Positions 32,955-43,541 of a stretch of DNA of 64,000 nucleotides are shown here, piece after piece (positions within the stretch are counted from its first letter, which is position 1; every line of letters starts with the position of its first letter). Source of the stretch: Pantoea vagans (GTDB taxonomy: Bacteria > Pseudomonadota > Gammaproteobacteria > Enterobacterales > Enterobacteriaceae). The stretch covers positions 744,001-808,000 of the forward strand of contig NZ_CP011427.1 of assembly GCF_001506165.1 (NCBI RefSeq), read 5' to 3'. The position numbers were made by a program, and so were the translations under genes. The notes below the pieces were generated by a model. It was given only the letters and a program-made list of their open reading frames with translations. It was not told the origin of the DNA and did no database searches.

Positions 32955-33998
32955 ATGAGTGAGCTGCTTTACCTGCATGGCGTACCGAGCGCAACTGGCG
33001 TCATCAAAGCCAATCCCGAAGATTTTGTGGTGATTGAGGATCTCGGCTATCCCTATGATGGCGAAGGTGAGCAGGTGTTGGTGCGCATCCGTAAAATCGG
33101 CTGCAACACTCGCTTTGTGGCGGAAGCCATCGCCAAATTTCTGGGTGTGCATCAGCGCGACATGAGCTATGCCGGCATGAAAGATCGTCATGCGGTGACG
33201 GAGCAGACGCTGTGTTTCCGGGTGCCGGGCAATGGCATGCCAAATCTGGCAGGCTTCCAGTTGGAAGGTGTCGAGATCCTGCAGGTGATCCGCCACAAGC
33301 GCAAACTGCGTACGGGCGCGCTGGCGGGAAATGCATTCCGTTTGGTGGTCAGGCAGGTCTCTGACCGCGCCGAGGTGGAAGGGCGGCTGCAACGTATCCA
33401 GCAAGGCGGTGTGCCTAATTATTTTGGCGAACAGCGCTTTGGACGCGGCGGTAATAACCTGACGCAGGCCAGGCTGTGGGGGGAAGAAAAATTCCGTCCA
33501 CGCGATCGCAGCATGAAAGGTATTTTGTTATCTGCGGCGCGCAGCCACTTGTTCAATCAGGTGACCAGTGCACGTTTGCAACGTGATGGCGCGCTGGATC
33601 GCGTGCAAGTGGGTGACGCACTGCAACTGGCCGGGCGTGGCAGCTGGTTTGTGGCGCAGGCAGAAGAGCTGCCTGACTTACAGCAACGCGTAGATAATTA
33701 TGGGTTGCGTATTACCGCACCGTTGCCGGGTCGCGGTGATTTAGGACCTCAGGGCGAGGCGCTGGCTTTTGAACAACAAGAGCTGGCTGCGGCCACGGAT
33801 CTGCTGACATTGCTCGATCGCGAAAAAGTGGATGCTGCACGCCGCGCGATGCTGGTGGTGCCGAAAGATCTGAGCTGGAACTGGTGGGATGATGTGACGC
33901 TGGAAATGCAGTTCTGGTTGCCTGCCGGGAGTTTTGCCACCAGCGTGGTGCGTGAACTGCTGAGCAATGGTGCCGCTGCGCCTATCAGTGACGAATAA
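32955..33998 (+). CDS. truD: tRNA pseudouridine(13) synthase TruD
   Basis: Makes pseudouridine 13 in tRNA-Glu. It has 347 residues. Catalytic Asp in [15 protein letters not shown] near 80, and the TruD family segments [14 protein letters not shown] near 155-168 and the TRUD insertion domain. It follows ispF by 2 bases. Unlike the close truD-surE junction of E. coli, a terminator and about 200 bases separate it from surE here. Confidence 0.95.
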   Translation: MSELLYLHGVPSATGVIKANPEDFVVIEDLGYPYDGEGEQVLVRIRKIGCNTRFVAEAIAKFLGVHQRDMSYAGMKDRHAVTEQTLCFRVPGNGMPNLAGFQLEGVEILQVIRHKRKLRTGALAGNAFRLVVRQVSDRAEVEGRLQRIQQGGVPNYFGEQRFGRGGNNLTQARLWGEEKFRPRDRSMKGILLSAARSHLFNQVTSARLQRDGALDRVQVGDALQLAGRGSWFVAQAEELPDLQQRVDNYGLRITAPLPGRGDLGPQGEALAFEQQELAAATDLLTLLDREKVDAARRAMLVVPKDLSWNWWDDVTLEMQFWLPAGSFATSVVRELLSNGAAAPISDE

Positions 33999-34018
33999 GC
34001 TTTTCATCTGTTCAATAG

Positions 34019-34042
34019 CCCGGCTTCAACGCCGGGTTTTTT
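34019..34042 (+). terminator. terminator of truD
   Basis: CCCGGC-TTCAAC-GCCGGG followed by six T, 20 bases after the truD stop: a classical intrinsic terminator ending the ftsB-ispD-ispF-truD transcript. Confidence 0.85.
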
Positions 34043-34215
34043 CACGCTCCAGCTGCGCATTGTTGCGGCAAACGCCGTAAGTTCCGTGATTTACGTCTAC
34101 CACTTCCCGCGCCTCACCGCTAGAATGCAAACATCCTTGCCTCTCATTTAGGGCGTCAGAACGATGACGATCTGGAGAGTCAGGGACCCGTTGAATGAAC
34201 AAAGGTCAGGAACCG

Positions 34216-34977
34216 ATGCGGATATTGCTCAGCAACGACGATGGTATTCATGCTCCCGGCATTCAGACGCTGGCTCGCGCTCTGCGTGAGTTTGCGGAAG
34301 TGCAGGTTGTCGCGCCCGATCGCAATCGTAGCGGCGCATCAAATTCCCTGACGCTGGAAACACCATTGCGCACCTTCACCCATGAAAACGGGGATATCGC
34401 GGTGCAGATGGGTACACCGACTGACTGCGTGTTTCTCGGGGTCAACAAACTGATGCAACCGCGCCCGGATATTGTGGTTTCGGGGATCAATGCCGGCCCC
34501 AATCTGGGTGATGACGTGATCTATTCCGGTACCGTAGCGGCGGCGATGGAAGGCCGTCATCTCGGATTGCCCGCGCTGGCTGTCTCACTGAATGGACATC
34601 AGCATTATGCTACCGCTGCCGCCGTGACCTGTACGCTGTTGCGTGCCTTGTCGCACACGCCGCTGCGTACTGGGCGTATCCTGAATATCAATGTGCCTGA
34701 CGTGCCGTTAGCCGACATTAAAGGTTTTCGCGTCACGCGCTGCGGCAGTCGCCATCCTGCCGATCAGGTGATCTGTACTGAAGACCCGCGCGGCCACACG
34801 CTTTACTGGATTGGCCCACCAGGGGAAAAGCTTGATGCAGGCCCCGATACCGATTTCGCGGCGGTGGATGCGGGTTATGTCTCACTGACTGCACTGCATG
34901 TGGATTTGACGGCACACGCGGCGCAAGAGGTATTAAGTGACTGGCTGATCCAGGCTGAGGACACTCTGGCATGGTGA
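34216..34977 (+). CDS. surE: 5'/3'-nucleotidase SurE
   Basis: Metal-dependent nucleotidase and exopolyphosphatase with a role in stationary-phase survival. It has 253 residues, as in E. coli. [12 protein letters not shown] at 4-15 carries the metal-binding Asp pair, followed by [10 protein letters not shown] near 37 and [19 protein letters not shown] near 92. The start at 34216 follows CAGGAA; an in-frame ATG at 34195 lacks a comparable site. A possible -10 (TAGAAT, 34121-34126) lies upstream. It overlaps pcm by 7 bases. Confidence 0.95.
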   Translation: MRILLSNDDGIHAPGIQTLARALREFAEVQVVAPDRNRSGASNSLTLETPLRTFTHENGDIAVQMGTPTDCVFLGVNKLMQPRPDIVVSGINAGPNLGDDVIYSGTVAAAMEGRHLGLPALAVSLNGHQHYATAAAVTCTLLRALSHTPLRTGRILNINVPDVPLADIKGFRVTRCGSRHPADQVICTEDPRGHTLYWIGPPGEKLDAGPDTDFAAVDAGYVSLTALHVDLTAHAAQEVLSDWLIQAEDTLAW

Positions 34978-35597
34978 ACCGGCGCATCGAAACGCTGTTA
35001 GAGCAACTGCGTGCACAAGGGATTCTCGATGAGCATTTGCTGAAAGCCATCGCAGATGTCCCGCGTGAACGCTTTATCGATGAGGCGTTTGAACACAAAG
35101 CCTGGGAAAACGTTGCGCTACCGATTGGTAACGGACAGACAATTTCACAGCCCTACATGGTCGCGCGCATGACGGCCTTGTTGGAACTGAACCCGGAATC
35201 GCGCGTGTTGGAAATTGGCACCGGTTCTGGCTATCAAACTGCCATTCTGGCACATCTGGTTAATCACGTTTATTCTGTGGAACGGATCAAAGGGTTGCAG
35301 TGGCAGGCCAAGCGTCGCCTCAAACAACTCGACCTGCATAATATCTCCACGCGACACGGCGACGGCTGGCAAGGCTGGGCGGCACGTGGGCCCTTTGACG
35401 CCATTATCGTCACGGCGGCTCCCCCTGAAATTCCGACTGCGCTGATAGCGCAATTAGGAGAGGGTGGCAGAATGGTGCTGCCAGTGGGCGAAGATCAGCA
35501 GGTGTTAAAGCGTTTACGTCGTCAGGGTGATGAATTTGTTGAAGAAATCATCGAGCCCGTCCGCTTTGTGCCGTTAGTTCAAGGCGATCTGGCCTGA
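34971..35597 (+). CDS. pcm: protein-L-isoaspartate O-methyltransferase Pcm
   Basis: SAM-dependent repair enzyme methylating L-isoaspartyl residues in aged proteins. It has 208 residues. Motif I is [18 protein letters not shown] near 81, with the substrate segment [11 protein letters not shown] near 55 and [10 protein letters not shown] near 142. Overlap with surE implies co-translation; nlpD follows after 166 bases. Confidence 0.96.
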   Translation: MVNRRIETLLEQLRAQGILDEHLLKAIADVPRERFIDEAFEHKAWENVALPIGNGQTISQPYMVARMTALLELNPESRVLEIGTGSGYQTAILAHLVNHVYSVERIKGLQWQAKRRLKQLDLHNISTRHGDGWQGWAARGPFDAIIVTAAPPEIPTALIAQLGEGGRMVLPVGEDQQVLKRLRRQGDEFVEEIIEPVRFVPLVQGDLA

Positions 35598-35763
35598 GCC
35601 GTCGCTACGTAATTCTTCACAACTGTTACATGGCACGGCGCAGTTGATATTGTTACTATCCTTGTTAATCAATGCGAAAGACCGTTTTCAACCTACTCAG
35701 TAGTGAAAAATGTGGTCGTCGCGGTCATACAGTTTTATCCAGGATTGCCATAACGGGGGATCA

Positions 35764-36882
35764 ATGAGCACGGGAAGCACAGTATTTCAATTACGCCGTT
35801 TGGCGGCACTTTCACTGGTCGGTTTTTGGTTGGCGGGCTGTAGCTCTGGCGACAATACCCAGGCACCGATTAGCCAGGTTGGCGGCGGTGGTGCGGACAG
35901 CGGTATGTCTTCTGCGCCGAGTGGTGGCATGCTCTCATCCCAGAACAGCACGGTGCCTGCCATGCCACACGGAGGAATGTTAAGCGGTGGTACACCATCG
36001 GCTGCGCCCTCAGGTGGAATGGTTAGTGGCAATAATAATGTTGTCACGCAAAATGGTCGCATCGTGTACAACCGAAATTATGGGAATATTCCTAAAGGCA
36101 GTTACGGTGGTGAGACTTACACCGTTAAACGCGGTGATACCCTCTTCTACATTGCCTGGATTACCGGCAATGACTTCCGCGACCTCGCACAACGCAATAA
36201 CGTCCCGGCCCCGTATGGCCTGGAAGCTGGGCAAGTTCTACAGGTTGGCAACGGTAATGGCCAGACTATCACCGGTGGTAACGCGATAACCGCAGCGGAC
36301 GCCACGCAAGGCGGAGTGCCGGTTGCATCCAACCAGACGCAAATTAAATCTGCCCCTGTTGCACAGCAACCTGTTATTACGTATTCTGATGATTCGGGTT
36401 CGACAGGCGGTAAAATGCTGCCGTCGAAAGGGGCAAATAATGTGGCAACGACCACAGCTCCGGTTACCGCACCGCCCACAGTCAGCAGCACGACTAACAG
36501 CACAACACCAGTGGGAAGCTGGCGTTGGCCGACTGATGGGAAGATCATCGATAACTTCTCCGCTGCGGAAGGCGGAAACAAAGGGATCGATATCGCCGGT
36601 TCGCGTGGACAACCTGTCGTCGCCACTGCATCAGGACGAGTGGTATACGCAGGCAACGCGCTCCGTGGGTACGGTAATTTAATCATCATCAAACACAATG
36701 ATGATTACCTGAGCGCCTACGCCCACAACGACTCTATGCTGGTCCGGGAACAACAGGAAGTTAAGGCGGGGCAAAAAATAGCTACCATGGGTAGCACCGG
36801 AACCAGTTCGGTAAGATTACATTTTGAAATTCGTTACAAGGGGAAATCCGTAAACCCGTTGCGTTATTTACCGCAGCGATAA
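35764..36882 (+). CDS. nlpD: murein hydrolase activator lipoprotein NlpD
   Basis: Outer-membrane lipoprotein that activates amidase AmiC during cell separation. It has 372 residues. Lipobox LAG-C26, linker with Gly-Met repeats (about 47-90), LysM domain ([19 protein letters not shown], about 119-165), Thr/Pro-rich linker, and a C-terminal LytM/M23 fold. The metallopeptidase site is degenerate: GIDIAG lacks the usual leading His and the HxH motif reads R-L-H, as in EnvC/NlpD activators. The start at 35764 follows ACGGGGGATCA. The main rpoS promoter of enterics lies inside this gene. Confidence 0.95.
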   Translation: MSTGSTVFQLRRLAALSLVGFWLAGCSSGDNTQAPISQVGGGGADSGMSSAPSGGMLSSQNSTVPAMPHGGMLSGGTPSAAPSGGMVSGNNNVVTQNGRIVYNRNYGNIPKGSYGGETYTVKRGDTLFYIAWITGNDFRDLAQRNNVPAPYGLEAGQVLQVGNGNGQTITGGNAITAADATQGGVPVASNQTQIKSAPVAQQPVITYSDDSGSTGGKMLPSKGANNVATTTAPVTAPPTVSSTTNSTTPVGSWRWPTDGKIIDNFSAAEGGNKGIDIAGSRGQPVVATASGRVVYAGNALRGYGNLIIIKHNDDYLSAYAHNDSMLVREQQEVKAGQKIATMGSTGTSSVRLHFEIRYKGKSVNPLRYLPQR

Positions 36883-36932
36883 TCCGGCAGAACCTTGGTG
36901 TTCTGCCCTTGGATCACGGGTAGGAGCCGCTT

Positions 36933-37925
36933 ATGAACCAGAATACGCTGAAAGTTAACGAGTTACATGAAGATGCGGAATTCGAGGAGAACGGAGCTGA
37001 GGTTTTTGATGAGAAGGCTCTCGTTGAGAACGAACCTGGTGATAGCGAAGTAGCTGAAGAAGAGCTGTTGTCACAGGGTGCGACGCAACGCGTTTTGGAT
37101 GCGACGCAGCTTTACCTCGGTGAGATTGGTTACTCTCCTTTGTTAACGGCGGAAGAAGAAGTGTTCTTCGCTCGTCGTGCATTGCGAGGTGACATTCCTT
37201 CTCGCCGCCGCATGATAGAAAGTAATTTACGCCTGGTGGTGAAGATTGCCCGTCGTTATAGCAATCGTGGTCTGGCGCTGCTGGATCTGATTGAAGAGGG
37301 TAATCTCGGCCTCATCCGTGCCGTGGAGAAGTTTGACCCAGAACGTGGGTTCCGTTTCTCGACATACGCCACCTGGTGGATTCGTCAGACTATTGAACGG
37401 GCGATCATGAATCAAACCCGTACCATCCGTCTGCCGATCCACATCGTTAAAGAGTTAAATGTTTACCTGCGTACCGCGCGTGAACTTTCGCACAAGCTTG
37501 ATCATGAGCCGAGTGCAGAAGAGATTGCTGAGCAGTTAGACAAGCCGGTTGATGACGTAAGCCGTATGCTGCGTCTCAATGAGCGTATTACCTCGGTTGA
37601 CACACCGCTGGGTGGAGATTCCGAAAAAGCGCTGCTGGATATCCTGGCCGATGAGAAAGACAACGGTCCAGAAGACACCACGCAGGACGATGATATGAAA
37701 CAAAGCATCGTTAAGTGGTTGTTTGAATTGAATGCTAAGCAGCGTGAAGTGCTGGCACGTCGTTTCGGCCTGTTAGGCTATGAAGCGGCGACGCTGGAAG
37801 ATGTAGGCCGTGAAATCGGGTTGACCCGTGAGCGTGTCCGTCAGATTCAGGTTGAAGGTCTGCGTCGTCTGCGTGAAATCTTGCAGACTCAGGGCCTCAA
37901 CATTGAAGCACTGTTTCGTGAATAA
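36933..37925 (+). CDS. rpoS: RNA polymerase sigma factor RpoS (sigma-38)
   Basis: Master sigma factor of stationary phase and general stress. It has 330 residues (E. coli RpoS 330). Region 1.2 [21 protein letters not shown], region 2 [24 protein letters not shown] and the -10 recognition segment [17 protein letters not shown], region 4.2 [24 protein letters not shown]. The GTAGGAGCC site precedes ATG 36933. The reading frame is uninterrupted, with no sign of the attenuating lesions common in domesticated strains. Confidence 0.98.
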   Translation: MNQNTLKVNELHEDAEFEENGAEVFDEKALVENEPGDSEVAEEELLSQGATQRVLDATQLYLGEIGYSPLLTAEEEVFFARRALRGDIPSRRRMIESNLRLVVKIARRYSNRGLALLDLIEEGNLGLIRAVEKFDPERGFRFSTYATWWIRQTIERAIMNQTRTIRLPIHIVKELNVYLRTARELSHKLDHEPSAEEIAEQLDKPVDDVSRMLRLNERITSVDTPLGGDSEKALLDILADEKDNGPEDTTQDDDMKQSIVKWLFELNAKQREVLARRFGLLGYEAATLEDVGREIGLTRERVRQIQVEGLRRLREILQTQGLNIEALFRE

Positions 37926-37941
37926 GCCGTAACCGGTAATA

Positions 37942-37972
37942 AAAACGGTGACCCTTGGGTCACCGTTTTTTT
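37942..37972 (+). terminator. terminator of rpoS
   Basis: AAAACGGTGACCC-TT-GGGTCACCGTTTTTTT, a stem of up to 13 bp including A:T pairs with a T-run. It lies 16 bases after rpoS and may serve the converging mutS as well (A-run upstream). Confidence 0.85.
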
Positions 37973-38039
37973 ATGCGCGTTAGTTGGCAGGCGATTAGGC
38001 GGGTTAGCGGCGTCATAGCCTGCCGAAACCCGCTATCCA

Positions 38040-40583
38040 CTAGACCAGGGTCTTGAGACGGTAGATCCACTCCAATGCCTGTTTCGGTGTCAGGCTATCG
38101 GGATCCAACGCTTCGAGTGCATCCACAGCAGGTGATGTCTCGGCGACCAACAACTGCATCTGCGACCCTTCCACCGTAGAAGCTGCCGAGTGACCGGACA
38201 ACGCTTCCAGCTCTTTCAGTTTATTGCGCGCACGTTTAATCACGTCTTTTGGCACACCGGCCAATGCAGCAACGGCCAAACCGTAACTTTTACTGGCTGC
38301 GCCATCTTGCACGCTGTGCATAAAGGCAATGGTATCGCCGTGCTCCACCGCATCCAGATGGACGTTGACCACGCCTTCCATTTTCTCCGGTAACGTGGTG
38401 AGTTCGAAATAATGTGTGGCAAACAGCGTCATCGCTTTGATGCGATTCGCCAGGCTTTCTGCACAGGCCCACGCCAGCGAGAGGCCATCATAAGTAGAGG
38501 TGCCGCGCCCAATTTCGTCCATCAACACCAGACTGTTTTCAGTGGCGTTATGCAAGATATTGGCGGTTTCTGTCATCTCTACCATAAAGGTGGAACGCCC
38601 AGAAGCCAGGTCATCGGCAGCACCGACGCGGGTGAAGATGCGGTCAATTGGGCCAATCACGGTTTCTTCAGCAGGCACATAGCTGCCAATCCACGCCATT
38701 AGGGCGATCAAGGCAGTTTGACGCATGTAGGTACTTTTACCGCCCATATTCGGGCCGGTAATGATCAACATGCGACGCTGGGCCGATAACGATAATGGGT
38801 TGGCGATGAACGGCTCTTTGAGCACCTGTTCTACCACCGGATGACGTCCAGCGGTAATACGAATGCCAGCTTTTTCCTGCAACACCGGGCGGCAGTAATT
38901 GAGTGTCCATGCGCGTTCTGCCAGGTTCGCCAACACATCCAACTCTGCCAACGCTGCAGCGCTGAGTTGCAGTGCTTCCAGATGCGGCATTAAGCGATCC
39001 AGTAATTCCTCATAAAGCCCTTTTTCCAGCGCCAGCGCTTTTCCTTTTGAAGTGAGGACTTTGTCTTCATACTCTTTCAGTTCAGGAATGATGTAACGCT
39101 CGGCATTTTTCAATGTCTGGCGGCGCACATAGTGAATCGGTACCTGGTGACTTTGACCGCGGCTGACCTGGATGTAATAGCCATGAATAGCATTGAAGCC
39201 GACTTTCAGCGTATCCAGCCCCAGTTTTTCACGTTCCCGAATCTCAAGACGATCAAGATAATCAGTGGCACCATCCGCCAGCGCACGCCACTCATCCAGC
39301 TCGGCATTGTAACCGGGCGCGATTACGCCACCGTCACGCACCAGCACTGGCGGTGATTCAATTACAGCCTGTTCGAGCAATTCGCGAAGCTCAGCAAAAT
39401 CCCCCATCTGATTACGCAGCATCGCGAGTTGCGTCGATTCAACGCCCTCAAGCAGCTGGTTGAGTTCGGGAAGTTGCTGGAATGCATGGCGCATGCGGGC
39501 CAAATCACGTGGACGGGCGGTACGAAGTGCCAGACGCGCCAGAATACGCTCCAGGTCACCCACCTGACGCAACACCGGCTGCAGTTCCTGGCTCAGTGAT
39601 TGCAGTTCTGCGATCGACTCCTGACGGCGGCTAATCGTGGTGACATCCCGTAGCGGCATATGCAGCCAGCGCTTCAGCATACGGCTGCCCATGGGGGTAA
39701 CGGTTTTATCTAACACTGCCGCCAGCGTATTTTCGATGCCGCCTGCCAGGTTCTGGGTAATCTCGAGATTACGACGTGTGGCGGCATCCATGATCACGCT
39801 ATCCTGCTGGCGTTCCATACTGGCCGAGCGGATGTGTGGCAAAGCCGTGCGCTGGGTGTCTTTTACATACTGCAGCAAACAGCCCGCTGCGCGCAGCGCC
39901 AGATGCGCCTGCTCAACACCAAAACCGCTGAGATCGCGTGTACCAAATTGCAGATTCAACTGCTGACGAGCGGTATCAATCTCATATTCCCACAGAGGGC
40001 GACGGCGCAGGCCACGACGTTGATCAATCAGCATCATGGTCTGGAAATCTTCTGGGTAGAGCAATTCGGCCGGGTTGGTACGCTGCAGTTCAGCGGCCAT
40101 GGTCTCCTGATCTGCGGGTTCACTCAGGCGAAAACGCCCTGAACTGATATCCAGCGTGGCATAGCCAAAGCCGCGTGGGCTCTGGAAGATGGCTGCCAAC
40201 AGATTGTCCTGGCGCTCCTGCAACAACGCTTCATCACTGATGGTGCCTGGCGTGACAATACGTACCACTTTACGCTCAACCGGGCCTTTGCTCAGTGCCG
40301 GATCGCCAATCTGCTCACAGATCGCCACGGACTCACCGAGTTGAACCAGCTTTGCCAGATAACCTTCGACAGCATGGTAGGGTACGCCGGCCATGGGGAT
40401 AGGTTCACCCGCTGATGCACCGCGTTTAGTGAGTGAGATCTCCAGTAGCTGCGATGCGCGTTTGGCATCGTCATAGAACAGCTCGTAGAAATCGCCCATC
40501 CGATAGAACAGCAGGATCTCGGGATGGTCGGCCTTCAGGCGCAGATATTGCTGCATCATGGGCGTGTGGCCAGTAAAGTCCAT
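38040..40583 (-). CDS. mutS: DNA mismatch repair protein MutS
   Basis: Mismatch-recognising ATPase starting MutHLS repair. It has 847 residues (E. coli 853). The mismatch-reading F-x-E is in RMGDFYELF (F32, E34), connector, lever and clamp domains follow, and the Walker A is GPNMGGKST near 614 with the ABC signature region [14 protein letters not shown] and the Walker [17 protein letters not shown]. The start at 40583 (MDFTGHTP) is 8 bases after AAAGGAG; ATGs at 40601 and 40649 are in frame but lack such sites. It converges directly on rpoS with only 114 bases between. Confidence 0.97.
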   Translation of the reverse strand: MDFTGHTPMMQQYLRLKADHPEILLFYRMGDFYELFYDDAKRASQLLEISLTKRGASAGEPIPMAGVPYHAVEGYLAKLVQLGESVAICEQIGDPALSKGPVERKVVRIVTPGTISDEALLQERQDNLLAAIFQSPRGFGYATLDISSGRFRLSEPADQETMAAELQRTNPAELLYPEDFQTMMLIDQRRGLRRRPLWEYEIDTARQQLNLQFGTRDLSGFGVEQAHLALRAAGCLLQYVKDTQRTALPHIRSASMERQQDSVIMDAATRRNLEITQNLAGGIENTLAAVLDKTVTPMGSRMLKRWLHMPLRDVTTISRRQESIAELQSLSQELQPVLRQVGDLERILARLALRTARPRDLARMRHAFQQLPELNQLLEGVESTQLAMLRNQMGDFAELRELLEQAVIESPPVLVRDGGVIAPGYNAELDEWRALADGATDYLDRLEIREREKLGLDTLKVGFNAIHGYYIQVSRGQSHQVPIHYVRRQTLKNAERYIIPELKEYEDKVLTSKGKALALEKGLYEELLDRLMPHLEALQLSAAALAELDVLANLAERAWTLNYCRPVLQEKAGIRITAGRHPVVEQVLKEPFIANPLSLSAQRRMLIITGPNMGGKSTYMRQTALIALMAWIGSYVPAEETVIGPIDRIFTRVGAADDLASGRSTFMVEMTETANILHNATENSLVLMDEIGRGTSTYDGLSLAWACAESLANRIKAMTLFATHYFELTTLPEKMEGVVNVHLDAVEHGDTIAFMHSVQDGAASKSYGLAVAALAGVPKDVIKRARNKLKELEALSGHSAASTVEGSQMQLLVAETSPAVDALEALDPDSLTPKQALEWIYRLKTLV

Positions 40584-40949
40584 TTGCGCTGCTCCTTTCA
40601 TCTCGTTTTCACTCAAAATTAACTCTTTTGATGTTGGCAGCTGAGTCATGTCAGCCAGGGTAACGCGTTGTCCGGTGGGCGGACAACCAAAGCGCAGATA
40701 CTAGCATTTTTGCCCGGTCGCCTTCATCAGCAAGCAACGGTTTCTGGCTGCCGACCTTAACAAATTGCGCTAAGGGATAAAAAGCAAAATCGGGAGATAA
40801 AGCGAAAGTGCAGAGCGGTTTCGCAAATTTATGTTGCAACCCACTGAAATGGGCGGAAAGCAGCGTAAATTTAAGATATTGCTCTGTATCCCGCATGGCT
40901 GAACGATTACCATGTGGGCTTCCGGTTTCATCTGGCTTATGGATATCTA
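40584..40949. other. divergent mutS-mltB intergenic region
   Basis: A 366-base gap. A short minus-strand open frame (40651-40896, 81 codons) has no recognisable family, no good ribosome site and odd composition, so I do not call it a gene. Both mutS and mltB promoters should lie here but none is clear enough to call. Confidence 0.4.
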
Positions 40950-42032
40950 ATGCGTTTTAAGGTTGCTTTTCTTCCGCTTATTGCCTTGCTTGCTGCCTGT
41001 AGTAGTAAGCCTGCACCCCAGCAGCAATCCGCCGTTGTGCCTGCACCAAAAGGTGGTTTTTTACTGGAACCTTCACACGCCGTTCAGCCGATGTTTGGCG
41101 ATTTTGCTGGCAATCCGGCGGCTGAGCAGTTTATTGATCAAATGGTGGCAAAACACGGTTTCAACCGTGACCAGTTGCATGCCGTGATTGGCCAGGCGAA
41201 GCGTCTCGACTATGTGCTGCGCCTGATGGACCAACAGGCACCGAGCTATACGCCACCGACCGGGCCAAACGGCGCCTGGATCCGTTATCGCAACAAATTC
41301 ATCACGCCGGATAATGTGCAGAATGGAGTGGCGTTCTGGAATCAATATCAGGACGCATTACAGCGTGCCAAGCAGGTTTATGGTGTGCCACCTGAAATCA
41401 TTGTGGGGATCATTGGGGTCGAAACGCGTTGGGGCCGGGTGATGGGTAAAACGCGTTTGCTGGATGCGCTGGCCACCTTATCCTTTAGCTATCCTCGCCG
41501 CGCGGCCTATTTCAGTAGCGAGCTGGAAACCTTCCTGCTGATGGCGCGCACGGAGCAGGATGATCCGCTGGATCTGCGTGGCTCATTTGCCGGTGCAATG
41601 GGGTATGGCCAGTTTATGCCATCTTCTTATAAACAGTATGCGGTCGACTTCAATGGTGATGGTCACATTAATCTGTGGGACCCGGTAGATGCCATCGGCA
41701 GCGTTGCGAACTACTTTAAAGAGCACGGCTGGCGTGCCGGTCAGAATGTTGCTGTTCCGGCCAGTGGCCAGGCACCTGCGTTGGAAAATGGCTTCAAAAC
41801 CCTTTATCCGGTGAACACATTGATGGCAAGCGGCCTGATACCGCAGGGATCGTTGGATGGCAATAATCAGGCTAGTCTGCTGCGCCTCGATCTCGGTACC
41901 AGCTATCAATACTGGTTCGGTCTGCCAAACTTCTATGTCATTACGCGTTACAACCACAGTACGCACTATGCAATGGCCGTGTGGCAACTGGGCGAAGCGG
42001 TAGCAAAAGCGCGGCAGGGCAATATGTTTTAA
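40950..42032 (+). CDS. mltB: membrane-bound lytic murein transglycosylase B MltB
   Basis: Outer-membrane lipoprotein that cleaves peptidoglycan glycan strands to 1,6-anhydro-muropeptides (GH103 family). It has 360 residues (E. coli 361). Lipobox LLAA-C17, catalytic Glu E159 in GIIGVETRWG, and the family segment GYGQFMPSSYKQYAVDFNGDGHINLW near 224-250 with an EF-hand-like calcium loop. The start at 40950 gives a proper signal peptide. In E. coli this gene is also close upstream of pncC-recA, though with other neighbours. Confidence 0.95.
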   Translation: MRFKVAFLPLIALLAACSSKPAPQQQSAVVPAPKGGFLLEPSHAVQPMFGDFAGNPAAEQFIDQMVAKHGFNRDQLHAVIGQAKRLDYVLRLMDQQAPSYTPPTGPNGAWIRYRNKFITPDNVQNGVAFWNQYQDALQRAKQVYGVPPEIIVGIIGVETRWGRVMGKTRLLDALATLSFSYPRRAAYFSSELETFLLMARTEQDDPLDLRGSFAGAMGYGQFMPSSYKQYAVDFNGDGHINLWDPVDAIGSVANYFKEHGWRAGQNVAVPASGQAPALENGFKTLYPVNTLMASGLIPQGSLDGNNQASLLRLDLGTSYQYWFGLPNFYVITRYNHSTHYAMAVWQLGEAVAKARQGNMF

Positions 42033-42059
42033 TGCTGTCCTTGTAAAGTGTAAGGGTAT

Positions 42060-42089
42060 AAGATGGCGCCCCTTTTGCGGTGCCATCTT
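42060..42089 (+). other. stem-loop between mltB and yjdM
   Basis: AAGATGGCGCC pairs with GGTGCCATCTT (11 bp, one G-U) around an 8-base loop. No T-run follows. It may protect or attenuate the yjdM message. Confidence 0.4.
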
Positions 42090-42118
42090 CACTGCATGCT
42101 TATTTCCAAGGAACAATT

Positions 42119-42454
42119 ATGACGACTTTACCTGTCTGCCCAGCGTGTCAGGCTGATTATACCTGGCAAGATGGTGACAACCTGAATTGCCCATCCTGTG
42201 GCCATATCTGGTCCATGTCCTCTGATGCTGCTGCGGAAGGCTTAGTGGTACGCGATGCCAATGGCAATCTACTGGCTGATGGCGACAGTGTGACCGTGGT
42301 GAAAGATCTCAAAGTGAAAGGCAGTTCTTCACCGCTGAAGATTGGCACCAAAGTCAAAAGCATTCGCCTCGTCGAGGGCGACCACAACATCGATTGCAAG
42401 ATTGATGGTTTTGGTCCAATGAAGCTCAAATCAGAATTCGTGAAAAAGAATTAA
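42119..42454 (+). CDS. yjdM: zinc-ribbon protein YjdM (PhnA family)
   Basis: Small cytoplasmic protein of 111 residues, same length as E. coli YjdM. The N-terminal zinc ribbon has CPAC (7-10) and CPSC (about 26-29), and the C-terminal SH3-like part has [17 protein letters not shown]. Despite the name PhnA it is not phosphonoacetate hydrolase, and the function in enterics is unknown. AAGGAACAATT precedes the start at 42119. In E. coli yjdM is near the phn operon, so its place here differs. Confidence 0.92.
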   Translation: MTTLPVCPACQADYTWQDGDNLNCPSCGHIWSMSSDAAAEGLVVRDANGNLLADGDSVTVVKDLKVKGSSSPLKIGTKVKSIRLVEGDHNIDCKIDGFGPMKLKSEFVKKN

Positions 42455-42457
42455 TGG

Positions 42458-42480
42458 CAGGACGGCAGATGGCCGTCCTG
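42458..42480. terminator. bidirectional hairpin between yjdM and the DapA-like gene
   Basis: CAGGACGGC-AGATG-GCCGTCCTG, a perfect 9-bp GC-rich stem between converging genes, 3 bases after yjdM. There is no long T-run on either side, so termination efficiency is uncertain. Confidence 0.5.
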
Positions 42481-42488
42481 TTCAGCAC

Positions 42489-43376
42489 TCACATCAGTAA
42501 ACGATCGATAGCTTCACATTGCTCAGCCGTCAGTTCACCGCCAAAATTGCGTGAGTGACTGCTCATTGAATCAAACTTGCGGGCGACTGCGGTTTTGATG
42601 GTGGTCACGAAGTCATCGCCAATGGTGTAAATCGCCATCAGTTCTCCGATACGTTGCTGGATCTGCGTCAGTTTATTTAACTCCCCCGCGCGCCAGGCTT
42701 GCATCGCCTCAGCAAATAACTCCGGCACGATATTGTTCAGCCCGGAGATCACACCTGCGCCGCCTGCCAGAAGATTAGGCAGCAAATATTCGTCATAACC
42801 CGACAGTACGGTGAAATCACTGCGCACCTTTTTAGTTTCTTCAATTAATGCCCGGTTATGAGACAAGCAATCCATTGTGTCTTTAATACCGATAAACTGC
42901 GGCAGCTCTGAGGCTAACTCTGCCACTAACGCCGGTGTCAGATCACAGCCGGTTCGGGCTGGAAAATTATAGGCAAACCACTTGCCACCCAACTGTTTAT
43001 CCAGCGATTTAAAGTAACTCAGCAGCTGCTTTGGCGTCTGGCCATAATAGTAGGGCGGCAATACCATCACGGCATCATAGCCGTTTTGCCAGGCTGCCTC
43101 GGCCAGTTGTAACATATCGGGAATGCAGGTACTGGAGACATTCGCCACCATGCTCAGTGGAGACAGCGAGCGAGCCTCGCGAATCAGCTGGAGCCTTTCC
43201 TGTTGGGTCAGTGAAGCAAATTCACCGATGCTGCCCATCAGCAGCAGGGTGTCAATTCCCGATGTGCTCAGACGCGCGAAGTGGCGGCCTAACGCATCAA
43301 TATCCAGTTTATTGTGTTGATCAAAAGGGGTCACTGACGGACACCAGACGCCCGCGAGTTCAGGTTGTGCAGCCAT
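42489..43376 (-). CDS. DapA/NanA-family class I aldolase or lyase, substrate unknown
   Basis: TIM-barrel Schiff-base enzyme of the dihydrodipicolinate synthase/N-acetylneuraminate lyase superfamily. It has 295 residues. The pyruvate-binding GxxGE motif is in MGSIGEF (48-53), the catalytic Tyr is Y136 (FAYNFPART) and the Schiff-base Lys is K165 (IGIKDT). It lacks the residues I would need to assign DapA itself, and the true dapA would normally be elsewhere, so it is more likely a sugar-acid or 2-keto-acid aldolase. It stands alone, with no transporter or regulator nearby, and appears inserted between yjdM and tam. Confidence 0.8.
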   Translation of the reverse strand: MAAQPELAGVWCPSVTPFDQHNKLDIDALGRHFARLSTSGIDTLLLMGSIGEFASLTQQERLQLIREARSLSPLSMVANVSSTCIPDMLQLAEAAWQNGYDAVMVLPPYYYGQTPKQLLSYFKSLDKQLGGKWFAYNFPARTGCDLTPALVAELASELPQFIGIKDTMDCLSHNRALIEETKKVRSDFTVLSGYDEYLLPNLLAGGAGVISGLNNIVPELFAEAMQAWRAGELNKLTQIQQRIGELMAIYTIGDDFVTTIKTAVARKFDSMSSHSRNFGGELTAEQCEAIDRLLM

Positions 43377-43400
43377 AGCGCTCTCCTTTAATTAAAAATG

Positions 43401-43411
43401 AAACATTGTTT
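43401..43411. promoter_or_regulatory. possible operator before the DapA-like gene
   Basis: AAACATTGTTT, a short palindrome (AAACA-T-TGTTT) about 25 bases upstream of the minus-strand start, within an AT-rich stretch. A binding site for a local regulator is possible, but short palindromes arise by chance. Confidence 0.2.
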
Positions 43412-43541
43412 TAACTTAGGGGGCCTGAACTATTTGTACCAGTGCTAAAACGTAAAAAGGTGAGACATCGCACTTTTCTCTTCGTGTTCTCAACGGAAAT
43501 AAAGCTAGTGTGAGGCACTTCAGCCTGACAGGAGCGTTGAC

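Noticed and set aside
36933..37925. Loss-of-function lesion in rpoS
   Set aside because: The frame is full length (330 residues) with all sigma regions intact.
40651..40896. 81-codon minus-strand frame between mutS and mltB
   Set aside because: No ribosome site, no homology recognised and within a likely promoter region. A real small gene is possible but not supported.
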